From the NCBI GenBank assembly GCA_023382135.1, contig JAMCQK010000080.1, forward strand, positions 1 to 12,372: a stretch of DNA of 12,372 bases, in the 5' to 3' direction. This document shows, one piece after another, positions 1 through 6,837 of the stretch (positions are counted from its first letter, which is position 1; every line of letters starts with the position of its first letter). This DNA comes from Deinococcus sp. GTDB taxonomy: Bacteria; Deinococcota; Deinococci; Deinococcales; Thermaceae. Both the position numbers and the translations under genes were made by a program. Below the pieces are notes generated by a model. It saw only the letters and a list, made by a program, of their open reading frames with translations. It made no database searches and had not been told where the DNA came from.

Positions 1-27
1 AACTCTGGTACAGATAGTAAGGACTGA

Positions 28-38
28 TGGTCAGACCA
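28..38. promoter_or_regulatory. Putative FadR/GntR-family operator
   Basis: The 11 bases TGGTCAGACCA form a perfect inverted repeat, TGGTC and GACCA around a central A. This fits the TGGTNNNACCA core known for FadR-subfamily GntR regulators such as PdhR, LldR and FadR. It ends 12 bases before the start of a gene encoding exactly this kind of regulator, so autoregulation and control of the downstream transport operon is the natural reading. A TAnnnT box (TACGGT, 40-45) follows directly, so bound protein would block the promoter. Function is inferred; the palindrome itself is seen. Confidence 0.65.
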
Positions 39-50
39 ATACGGTGACTT

Positions 51-761
51 GTGGCCACACTCAAGCGAAGCCGTATCCCCGAGCAAATTGCCAGCGAGAT
101 AGAGATGCTAGTTCGCGAGGGAGTATGGAAACCCGGAGACCTATTGCCACCGGAACGGGGTTTAGCCGAGCGCTTCGGCGTCAGCAGGGCTTCGGTGCGC
201 GACGCGCTTCGAATCCTCGAAGTTTCTGGTTGGGTTTCCGTCCGTCAAGGTGACGGCACAAGGGTTGCCGAGCCCAGCCACAGCCTGGGGCGAAGTTTGG
301 TGGGAAGGTTATCCGATCCGAACCTGGTCGCGGAGCTGTTTGAATTCCGGCGGATTATAGAACCCGAGGCCGCAGCGCTCGCTGCCGGGCGGGCACTGGT
401 AACCCAGCTTAAGCAGCTGAGGAGCCTGATCGAGGACCAGAGGCTGTCCACCAACGACCTTCACCGTTCGCTCGAAATCGACATGGCCTTTCACCGCGCT
501 ATTGCCGAAGCGTCCGGTAACCGTATCATTTCCGAGGTCGTCACCCAGCTCACCGATGGCCTGCGAGAAACACGGGTCCGCTCCATAGCTAAAGGCTTTT
601 TTCCAGAACGAAGCCTCCAAGCACACGTGAAAATACTCCAGTGTTTAGAGGCTCGCGACCCAGAGCGCGCCAGGAGGGCCATGAGGAACCATTTGCAGAG
701 TGTCTCCAATACGGCTGGCGGAACCCTTAGCTTGCAGGTTAAAAAAGGAGGAAAGCTGTGA
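51..761 (+). CDS. GntR/FadR-family transcriptional regulator (FCD domain)
   Basis: The protein is 236 residues, typical of the FadR subfamily. The N-terminal winged helix-turn-helix (about residues 7-75) contains the LPPER element (32-36) and the recognition region LAERFGVSRASVRDALRILE (38-57). The C-terminal all-helical FCD ligand domain spans about 90-220 and keeps the probable metal ligands D144, H148, H192 and H214. Such domains usually bind small carboxylates or amino-acid-derived effectors through a metal. The start is GTG at 51; an in-frame TGA at 45-47 rules out anything further upstream. No clear ribosome-binding site precedes it, so a leaderless or near-leaderless transcript is possible. 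Its stop overlaps the binding-protein start (GTGA), so it is the first gene of the transport operon and probably its regulator. It is most likely a repressor relieved by the transported peptide or a breakdown product; that is inference. Confidence 0.9.
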   Translation: MATLKRSRIPEQIASEIEMLVREGVWKPGDLLPPERGLAERFGVSRASVRDALRILEVSGWVSVRQGDGTRVAEPSHSLGRSLVGRLSDPNLVAELFEFRRIIEPEAAALAAGRALVTQLKQLRSLIEDQRLSTNDLHRSLEIDMAFHRAIAEASGNRIISEVVTQLTDGLRETRVRSIAKGFFPERSLQAHVKILQCLEARDPERARRAMRNHLQSVSNTAGGTLSLQVKKGGKL

Positions 762-2236
762 AAAAACTGGTACTGTTGATATCGCTTATCGCAGGCTTGG
801 CGCTAGCCAAGACCACAATCACCGTGGGTCTGGATGCGGATCCACCCAATTTGGACCCTGTGTTTTCTAACGCGCTTGTGGACCGACAGGTTCAAAACCA
901 GCTTTACGACAAGCTCGTGGATCTCGGTTCGGACCTGAAAATTATCCCCATGCTGGCCCAGAGCTGGATTGTGGAGGAAAGCGGTACAGTCTATGTTTTC
1001 AAGCTGCGGCAGGGGGTCAAGTTTCACGATGGCACCGAGTTCGACGCCAACGCCGTTAAGTTTAACCTCGAGCGCAGCATGACTGCGGAAGGTTCGCGCC
1101 GCAAAGGCGAACTGAGCCTGGTGAAGGAAGTCAAGGTCGTTGATAAGTACACCGTTCAGGTCACCCTCAAAAGCGCATTTGCGCCCTTTTTGGCAGTTCT
1201 TTCCGATCGTTCGGGTATGATGGTAAGCCCCACAGCGGCGCAGAAGTACGGGAAAGATTTTGGGAATAACCCGGTAGGCACAGGCCCCTTCAAATTTGTT
1301 GAGCGCAAGCGACAAGACAAAATTGTTCTTGCAGCAAACGAAAGTTATTGGCAACGGGGCTTGCCTAAAGTTGATGAATTAATTTACCGGCCGTTTCCAG
1401 ATGACGATGTCCGGCTAGCAAATCTGCTTTCAGGCGCGGCAACCGTGATCTCTCCAGTTGCGCCGAAAGACCTCAACAGCGTGAGAAGCAATCCCGATCT
1501 AAACCTTTTCACCTTTCCGGGCTTGGGCCACCAGGGTGTGTGGCTGAACGTCACAAAAGGGGCATTTGCCAACCCCGTTCTCCGCCGCGCTTTCGCTGCA
1601 ACTATCAACCGTGAAACCATAGACCGAGTGGTCTTTTTGGGCACCGCTTTACCTTCCAACGGCCCCTTCGCGCCAGGTTCTTTAGGCTACGACCCAAAAA
1701 TTGCTGTACCCAAGCAAGACATCTCCTTAGCCAAGAAGCTGCTTGCAGACGCCGGGAAACCGGGAGGGTTCAGCTTCACACTGCTCACGGCACCGGGGCC
1801 GGTGCTGACTCAACTTGCCCAGGTCTATCAGGCGATGGCCGCGGAAGCTGGCATACAAATCAAGATTGAACAGGTGGAATTTGGTACCTTGCTCGACAAG
1901 ACCGATAAAAAAGATTACGAAGCCGCGCTGCTGGGGTGGAGCGGTCGCTCGGACCCGGATGGTAACATCTATGACTTTATGCGTTGTGGCGGACCACTGA
2001 ACAGCTCCGGCTACTGCAACGCCAAGGTGGACCAGCTTTTAAACCGCGCCCGCACCATTCGTTTGGCCGAAGCGCGCGCAGCTATCTACTCCGAGGCGCT
2101 CAAGATTATCCAGAGCGACCTGCCTTACATCTATGTTTACCACCCGCAGATCACTATCGGTGCCTCCAAGAGACTGGCGGCTCTGCCGCTTGTTCCCGAC
2201 GGTATTCTTCGTTTCAAGAGCGTAGAAGTTAAATGA
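758..2236 (+). CDS. ABC transporter peptide-binding protein (SBP family 5)
   Basis: This 492-residue extracytoplasmic solute-binding protein belongs to the DppA/OppA/GsiB family, which delivers di- and oligopeptides, glutathione or related solutes to DppBC-type permeases. A Sec signal peptide is visible: KK at residues 2-3, a hydrophobic core, and a probable signal peptidase I site after ALA at residue 17. There is no lipobox cysteine, so it is not an obvious lipoprotein. Family hallmarks include the N-terminal DPPNLDP stretch, WIVEESGTVYVFKLRQGVKFHDG (about 70-92, the SBP_bac_5 signature area) and NNPVGTGPFKF. The mature protein has only two cysteines, C410 and C420, ten residues apart near the C-terminal lobe and probably disulfide-bonded. 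GTG at 758 is the start: an excellent AGGAGG (746-751) precedes it by 6 bases, and it overlaps the regulator stop. The substrate cannot be read from sequence; the downstream gamma-glutamyltransferase suggests a gamma-glutamyl peptide. Confidence 0.93.
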   Translation: MKKLVLLISLIAGLALAKTTITVGLDADPPNLDPVFSNALVDRQVQNQLYDKLVDLGSDLKIIPMLAQSWIVEESGTVYVFKLRQGVKFHDGTEFDANAVKFNLERSMTAEGSRRKGELSLVKEVKVVDKYTVQVTLKSAFAPFLAVLSDRSGMMVSPTAAQKYGKDFGNNPVGTGPFKFVERKRQDKIVLAANESYWQRGLPKVDELIYRPFPDDDVRLANLLSGAATVISPVAPKDLNSVRSNPDLNLFTFPGLGHQGVWLNVTKGAFANPVLRRAFAATINRETIDRVVFLGTALPSNGPFAPGSLGYDPKIAVPKQDISLAKKLLADAGKPGGFSFTLLTAPGPVLTQLAQVYQAMAAEAGIQIKIEQVEFGTLLDKTDKKDYEAALLGWSGRSDPDGNIYDFMRCGGPLNSSGYCNAKVDQLLNRARTIRLAEARAAIYSEALKIIQSDLPYIYVYHPQITIGASKRLAALPLVPDGILRFKSVEVK

Positions 2237-3177
2237 TTCCGTTTTTGCTGCGCCGTTTGCTCGAAGGCATTCCTACTCTTCTGTTGGTTACCGTTTTGGT
2301 CTTTTCCATCACGCGCATTTTGCCGGGCGACCCGGTCAGGCTGATGCTTGGCGAGGAAACAGACCCAGAAATTATGCGCGAAGTTCGCAAGAGTTTTGGT
2401 CTGGACCGCCCTATCCCGGTACAGTATGCCGAATGGCTTTATGGCCTGCTTCTCGCTGACCTTGGGCGTTCTTTGCGCGATAATACCCAGGTCACGAAGC
2501 TGATCGGCGACAAGCTGCCTACCACAATTGAACTAAGCCTGCTGGCGATTTTCTTTGGAACAGTCATTGCCATTCCCGCCGGCGTGTTCTCGGCGCTTCA
2601 CCGTGGCAGCTGGTGGGATGGCGGGGTGACAGCCCTTGCCCTATCGGGTATTTCAATACCAAACTTCTTTTTGGGTATCTTGTTGATCTATGTATTCAGC
2701 CTGAAGCTTGGGTGGGTACCCCCATCTGGCTATGAAGAGCCCTGGAAGAACTTGGGCAAGAATCTCAGCCTAATGCTGCTGCCGGCTATTACATTGGGCT
2801 CCGCTTTAGCAGGAGGGCTTACCCGGTTGACAAGGAATAGCCTTTTAGAGGTTCTTTCCCTTGATTACATTCGAACCGCCCAGGCAAAGGGCCTGTCCAA
2901 GCGGGTGGTTATCTACAAGCATGCTCTGCGAAATGCCGCCATTCCTATAGTCACGGTAATGGGGTTGCAGTTTGGGGGCTTGCTGGGTGGTGCGGTAGTC
3001 AGCGAACAGATTTTTTCGATTCCCGGGTTTGGCCGTTTGGTGGTCGATGCCGTCTTTAATCGGGACTTCCCGGTGCTGCAGGGGCTCGTGCTGGTTTCTG
3101 CCCTTTGTATTTTTGTCGTCAATCTGACGGTGGACCTGCTCTATGCCGCTATTGACCCGAGGATTACTTACTCATGA
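2233..3177 (+). CDS. Peptide ABC transporter permease, DppB type
   Basis: This 314-residue inner-membrane permease is the DppB/OppB/GsiC-type half of the translocation pore. Hydrophobic segments lie at roughly 10-30, 100-122, 135-160, 180-198, 236-258 and 285-306, as usual for the family. The cytoplasmic EAA loop that docks the ATPase is clear at 212-240 (YIRTAQAKG through KHALRNAAIP). The N-terminal LPGDPVRLMLGE and the later EQIFSIPGFGRL blocks are also family signatures. It starts with ATG overlapping the binding-protein stop (ATGA), with only a weak ribosome-binding site, so translation is probably coupled. It pairs with the next gene to form a heterodimeric pore. Confidence 0.95.
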   Translation: MIPFLLRRLLEGIPTLLLVTVLVFSITRILPGDPVRLMLGEETDPEIMREVRKSFGLDRPIPVQYAEWLYGLLLADLGRSLRDNTQVTKLIGDKLPTTIELSLLAIFFGTVIAIPAGVFSALHRGSWWDGGVTALALSGISIPNFFLGILLIYVFSLKLGWVPPSGYEEPWKNLGKNLSLMLLPAITLGSALAGGLTRLTRNSLLEVLSLDYIRTAQAKGLSKRVVIYKHALRNAAIPIVTVMGLQFGGLLGGAVVSEQIFSIPGFGRLVVDAVFNRDFPVLQGLVLVSALCIFVVNLTVDLLYAAIDPRITYS

Positions 3178-4010
3178 TGCGTTCGAAAGCTGTCCGGCGT
3201 TTCCTATCTCACCCCCTGGCGGTGGTTGGTTTATTAGTCTTGTTGCTTCTGTTGATGATGGCCCTTCTAGGACCGGTTATGGTACCGTATTCACCGGAGA
3301 AAACCGACTTTGATGCTTTACAGAGACCACCTTCACAAAAACATCTTTTTGGTACGGATGAGCTAGGACGCGACGTCCTCGCGCGGGTAATCTTCGGAGC
3401 AAGGATCTCCTTGACGGCAGGGCTCGTCTCGGTGTTTGTTGCCCTTGTTTTTGGCGGGGCGATAGGACTCGTTGCTGGGTATTATGGAGGAAATTTTGAC
3501 AGGGTCCTGATGCGTTTAATGGACGCTATGCTGGCCTTTCCCTTTTTGGTGCTCGCTATTGCGCTGGCCGCGGTGTTGGGTCCAAGTCTTCAGAACACCA
3601 TGCTGGCGATTGCTGTGGTCACCCTTCCGATCTTTGCGCGCATAGTCCGTGGCCAGGTACTTACTGAAAAAACACGCGAGTACGTCCAAGCAGCGCGAGC
3701 AGTAGGCGCTAAAGACTGGAGCATTCTTATCCGGCACCTGGTTCCCAACATTGCAGGACCCTTGATTGTGCAGACGAGCCTTTCCACAGCCAATGCCATT
3801 CTCGCCGAGGCAACCCTTTCTTTCTTGGGTTTGGGGGTGCAGCCACCTACGCCTTCGTGGGGATCGATGTTGAACGCCGCCAGAGGTTATCTGGCCTACG
3901 CCCCTTGGATGTCGCTTTTTCCTGGGGTAGCCATTTTCCTGGCGGTGTTCGCGTTCAACTTAATCGGGGATGGGCTTCGGGACGCGTTTGATCCCAGACT
4001 TAACAGATGA
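3174..4010 (+). CDS. Peptide ABC transporter permease, DppC type
   Basis: This 278-residue DppC/OppC/GsiD-type permease is the partner of the preceding gene. The N-terminal OppC-type segment has one membrane helix (about 14-36), followed by the characteristic HLFGTDELGRDVLARVIFGA block (57-76). The BPD_transp_1 core carries the EAA loop at about 170-199 (YVQAARAVGA through HLVPNIAGP), and the C-terminal LSFLGLGVQPPTPSWG (215-230) is highly typical. The first ATG (3174) overlaps the stop of the DppB-type gene by 4 bp; a second ATG directly follows at 3177 and could equally be used. A GAGG about 11 bases upstream may help initiation. No DppD or DppF ATPase gene follows; instead the next gene encodes a peptidase-like enzyme. 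Confidence 0.95.
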   Translation: MMRSKAVRRFLSHPLAVVGLLVLLLLLMMALLGPVMVPYSPEKTDFDALQRPPSQKHLFGTDELGRDVLARVIFGARISLTAGLVSVFVALVFGGAIGLVAGYYGGNFDRVLMRLMDAMLAFPFLVLAIALAAVLGPSLQNTMLAIAVVTLPIFARIVRGQVLTEKTREYVQAARAVGAKDWSILIRHLVPNIAGPLIVQTSLSTANAILAEATLSFLGLGVQPPTPSWGSMLNAARGYLAYAPWMSLFPGVAIFLAVFAFNLIGDGLRDAFDPRLNR

Positions 4011-4016
4011 CATATT

Positions 4017-4022
4017 AGGTGG
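4017..4022 (+). promoter_or_regulatory. Ribosome-binding site deciding the transferase start
   Basis: AGGTGG lies 5 bases before ATG at 4028, an ideal Shine-Dalgarno distance. The alternative in-frame GTG at 4019 lies inside this element and has no site of its own, so ATG 4028 is preferred. Confidence 0.6.
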
Positions 4023-4027
4023 CTGAT

Positions 4028-5614
4028 ATGAACTTAACCGAGTACCCATACCCTTCAACGCGCAAAGTGGTTCTTGGACACAAAGGTGCGGTTGCCACCA
4101 GCCAGCCTTTGGCCAGCGTCGCCGGCATTGAAATGTTGCTTGCCGGCGGCAACGCGGTAGATGCAGCGCTGGCAATGGCTATTGCGCTCACCGTAGTTGA
4201 GCCCACCAGCAATGGCATCGGCGGCGACGCATTTGCCTTGGTGTGGGATGGGCGCTTGCACGGGCTCAACGCCTCCGGCATGAGCCCAAGCGCGCTTGAT
4301 TACGACACATTTGCCAGCGAGGGGAAAGTGCCTGTGCGGGGCTGGCTACCGGTCACGGTGCCTGGGGCGCCCTCGGCTTGGAGAGCCTTATCGGACAGGT
4401 TTGGCAAGCTGCCTTTCGAACAGTTATTTGCGCCCGCTATTCGCTATGCGGAAGAAGGATTTCCGGTTTCACCCGAGACCGCCGGCGCATGGCGGCGCTC
4501 CGCCAACGTGTATCAACCTCTCGAAGGAAAGTGTTTTGAGCCTTTCAAGAAGGTCTTTTTTCCTTTGGGCCGGGGTCCCAACACGGGTGAGATCTGGAAC
4601 AGCCATCCGCACGCCAGAACCCTGCGGGAAATTGCCAGCACCGGTGCCGAGAGTTTTTATAGTGGAAACCTTGCCAACCAGATGGCTCAGTTTGCCGCCG
4701 ATACGGGTGGCTATTTGTCGCTGGACGATCTCAAAAATCACCGCTCGGACTGGGTGGAACCCATATCGCTGAAGTATCGGGGCCTCGAGGTCTACCAGAT
4801 TCCGCCAAGCGGCCAAGGAATCGCGGCCCTGATGGCGCTGGGTATTTTGCAAGGGTTCGACCTGAGCAAGTTCCCGCGTGACTCCGCCGAGAGCTTTCAC
4901 TGGCAGATCGAGGCCATGAAGCTGGCTTTCGCGGACGCGGAGCGCCATGTCGCCGACCCGAGGTTCATGACTGTCTCAACCAACACGTTTCTCGATGAAA
5001 CCTACCTTGCCTCGCGCCGCAAGCTCGTTGGAGATGCAGCCGCTGTGCCAGAGACAGGCATCCCAAAAGGCGGCACGGTTTACCTGTGTGCCGCCGACGG
5101 TGAACTGATGGTCTCGTTCATCCAATCCAACTACATGGGCTTCGGGTCGGGGGTTTTGGTCGATGGCACCGGTATCGCGCTTCAGAACCGCGGTAGCGGC
5201 TTTACGCTCGAGGCCCGCCATCCGAACCAGTATGCTCCCGCCAAAAGACCTTTCCACACCATCATTCCAGGCTTCCTTACGCAGGGCGGGAAACCGCTTG
5301 GCCCCTTTGGTGTGATGGGCGGCCATATGCAGCCTCAGGGGCATGTACAGGTGGTTGTGAACCTCGCTGATTACGAGATGAACCCGCAGGCGGCGCTGGA
5401 TGCCCCCCGGTGGCAGTGGATCAAAGGAAAAGAAGTGCAGCTGGAATCTTCTGTGCCCGAGCAGGTAACAACGGGCTTGCGAGAGCGCGGGCATACCATA
5501 GAAGCTTCGGCAGCGCGCACATTTTTTGGGCGCGGGCAGATGATCCTGCGAGACGGTGAAACTTTGGTGGCTGCCTCGGAAACGCGCGCTGACGGACTGG
5601 CAATTGTTTTGTGA
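4028..5614 (+). CDS. Gamma-glutamyltransferase-family Ntn-hydrolase, YwrD-like, probably cytoplasmic
   Basis: The 528-residue protein matches gamma-glutamyltranspeptidases, which self-cleave into two subunits and use the new N-terminal threonine to transfer or hydrolyse gamma-glutamyl groups from glutathione and related compounds. The N-terminal block GMLLAGGNAVDAALA-like segment and NGIGGDAF match the large subunit. The predicted cleavage/nucleophile is T350 in GGTVYLCAADGE, followed by NYMGFGSGVLVDGTGIALQN and GGHMQPQGHVQ of the small subunit. Classical enzymes have TTH at the nucleophile; GTVY is seen in the YwrD-like branch, whose substrate range is less certain. There is no signal peptide, unlike periplasmic or secreted transpeptidases, so it should act on peptide after import. 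An upstream GTG at 4019 would add three residues, but the AGGTGG at 4017-4022 favours ATG 4028. It lies 17 bp after the permease stop and is probably the last gene of the operon. Glutathione hydrolysis specifically is inference; an acylase activity is an alternative. Confidence 0.88.
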   Translation: MNLTEYPYPSTRKVVLGHKGAVATSQPLASVAGIEMLLAGGNAVDAALAMAIALTVVEPTSNGIGGDAFALVWDGRLHGLNASGMSPSALDYDTFASEGKVPVRGWLPVTVPGAPSAWRALSDRFGKLPFEQLFAPAIRYAEEGFPVSPETAGAWRRSANVYQPLEGKCFEPFKKVFFPLGRGPNTGEIWNSHPHARTLREIASTGAESFYSGNLANQMAQFAADTGGYLSLDDLKNHRSDWVEPISLKYRGLEVYQIPPSGQGIAALMALGILQGFDLSKFPRDSAESFHWQIEAMKLAFADAERHVADPRFMTVSTNTFLDETYLASRRKLVGDAAAVPETGIPKGGTVYLCAADGELMVSFIQSNYMGFGSGVLVDGTGIALQNRGSGFTLEARHPNQYAPAKRPFHTIIPGFLTQGGKPLGPFGVMGGHMQPQGHVQVVVNLADYEMNPQAALDAPRWQWIKGKEVQLESSVPEQVTTGLRERGHTIEASAARTFFGRGQMILRDGETLVAASETRADGLAIVL

Positions 5615-5629
5615 GCGGAGGTTTGCGAG

Positions 5630-6640
5630 CTAAAGCGAGTACAGAAACTTGTTCTTGGCGAATTCTTTTTTCGCTTGGCTCTGGTGGACTAAGTACTCAA
5701 GGTGCGCCAAAGTTTCCGCCCAGGCAAAGCGGCGCTGGGCGAGATTGTAGTTACCAGGGAAAAGCTTTAGCGAAAGCTGCCAGCAGGTTGCAGGCCCGGC
5801 TTTCAGTAAGCCCTCGAGGCTCGCAAGCCGTTCTTGATGGTGTGCCTCGATCTCTCGGATACGCTCACGAATATTCTCGATAGGCCGGTAGTGTCCGGTG
5901 AGGGCCAGCGAAGCATCCAGCGCCGATACTTTCTTGAACGAGGCCAGATAGTCCTCGAGGGGGTTGGGCCTCGAGTATGCCCACAAGCCAATATTGGGCG
6001 TGACGCGCTCCAGTAGCTGGTCCCCCGCCAAGAGCACGCTGTCGTGTTCACGCCAAAATACCGCGTGGCCGTCGGCGTGTCCGGGCGTCCAGACCACTTT
6101 GAACTTCATGCCTGCCAGCTCGGTATAGTCGCCGTCTTTCAGGGTAACCGGCGCCTTGGCGGGATGCACGCAACTGCGGGTCTTTGCCATGGCCCCGGCA
6201 AGCCCTGCCAGTGTTTCCTCTGGCACACCGTGAAGCTGCAAGTGGGCAAGCCCTGCGGCGTTGTGTTCCTCAGGCTCTGTCCAGAAACGATGGCCGTGCT
6301 CAAGCTCCACATCGAGCATGGATACCTTGGCGCCTTCCGCTTCCAGGATCCCCGCAAGGCCGTAATGATCCGGGTGATGGTGGGTGATAACTAGCTGGTC
6401 CAGGTCGGAAAAGCGCAGGCTGTGCTCCAGAAGGGCGGCTCGCAAAACTTCTTTCCCGGCGGGCAGAGCAAGACTACCCTTCGTGTCCTGAGTGTCCAGC
6501 GCGCAGTCTACCAGCGCGGTTCCCTCACCCTTGATCAGGTAGCAGTTCACGTATTTGAGTGGGTAGGGAATCGGCACCTGGATCTGAAAGATTCCAGGCG
6601 CCACTTCGAGAGAAGCCATGAATGCCCCGTGTTCGCTCAT
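5630..6640 (-). CDS. MBL-fold metallo-hydrolase with C-terminal winged-helix region
   Basis: This 336-residue protein has a metallo-beta-lactamase fold with a complete two-metal site: the THHHPDH motif (86-92; H87, H89, D91, H92), H188 in TPGHADGH, D207 in LAGDQLL and H250 in LTGHYRPI. The N-terminal VAPGIFQIQVPIP and NCYLIKG strands fit glyoxalase II/LACTB2-like hydrolases. The C-terminal 70 or so residues (about 265-330) resemble the winged-helix tail found in that branch. The substrate is unknown: thioester, lactone or nucleic-acid activity all occur in the superfamily. ATG at 6640 is chosen because TATAGT sits 6 bases upstream, the spacing of a leaderless start; a second ATG at 6619 (residue 8, also a good fit to homologous N termini) is possible. 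It is divergent from pyrG, and its stop is 15 bp from the stop of the convergent transferase gene, with no visible terminator between. Confidence 0.87.
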   Translation of the reverse strand: MSEHGAFMASLEVAPGIFQIQVPIPYPLKYVNCYLIKGEGTALVDCALDTQDTKGSLALPAGKEVLRAALLEHSLRFSDLDQLVITHHHPDHYGLAGILEAEGAKVSMLDVELEHGHRFWTEPEEHNAAGLAHLQLHGVPEETLAGLAGAMAKTRSCVHPAKAPVTLKDGDYTELAGMKFKVVWTPGHADGHAVFWREHDSVLLAGDQLLERVTPNIGLWAYSRPNPLEDYLASFKKVSALDASLALTGHYRPIENIRERIREIEAHHQERLASLEGLLKAGPATCWQLSLKLFPGNYNLAQRRFAWAETLAHLEYLVHQSQAKKEFAKNKFLYSL

Positions 6641-6646
6641 CAGGCC

Positions 6647-6652
6647 ACTATA
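6647..6652 (-). promoter_or_regulatory. Candidate -10 box of a leaderless promoter
   Basis: On the minus strand TATAGT lies exactly 6 bases before ATG 6640, so transcription would begin at or next to the start codon. No good -35 hexamer is visible 16-18 bases upstream. Leaderless genes with a TAnnnT box at this distance are common in Deinococcota. Confidence 0.45.
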
Positions 6653-6698
6653 GTGCTACTGAGTGTAATCGGCTTTTCGTCGCGCCACCAATGCGGCT

Positions 6699-6746
6699 CT
6701 GGAGGCGCTTCTTGAGTGGGTGCCCGCCGTCTCACCCACGCTCCAG
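6699..6746. other. Imperfect hairpin between divergent genes
   Basis: CTGGAG (6699-6704) pairs with CTCCAG (6741-6746), and inside it GTGGGTG (6716-6722) pairs with CACCCAC (6733-6739) around a 10-base loop. The left arm carries an 11-base asymmetric bulge. On the plus strand a run of six A follows, not T, and no T-run follows it on the minus strand either, so it is not an ordinary intrinsic terminator. It could be a regulatory site or leader structure upstream of pyrG. The pairing is seen; any role is unknown. Confidence 0.35.
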
Positions 6747-6824
6747 AAAAAAGTGGTAGCTTTAAATCCCGTAACAACCTGGTGCAGTAAGCCTTTATGG
6801 GCTCGGTGCTTGTTTTGTGCCAGG

Positions 6825-6831
6825 AAAGGGG
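6825..6831 (+). promoter_or_regulatory. Ribosome-binding site deciding the pyrG start
   Basis: AAAGGGG, within the purine run AGGAAAGGGG (6822-6831), lies 6 bases before ATG 6838. ATG 6832 and GTG 6817 are in frame, but GTG 6817 has no such element upstream. ATG 6832 remains possible using AGGA at 6822-6825. Confidence 0.5.
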
Positions 6832-6837
6832 ATGCCA

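Noticed and set aside
803..1354. 183-codon antisense reading frame inside the binding-protein gene
   Set aside because: It lies wholly opposite a clearly conserved gene, has no recognisable motif, and is the usual shadow of codon bias; the same applies to 4469-4948 and 4976-5494 opposite the transferase.
5650..5685. GCGAA/TTCGC hairpin with T-rich loop near the convergent gene ends
   Set aside because: The T-run is in the loop rather than after the stem, and the sequence encodes the C terminus of the MBL protein, so it is not a credible terminator.
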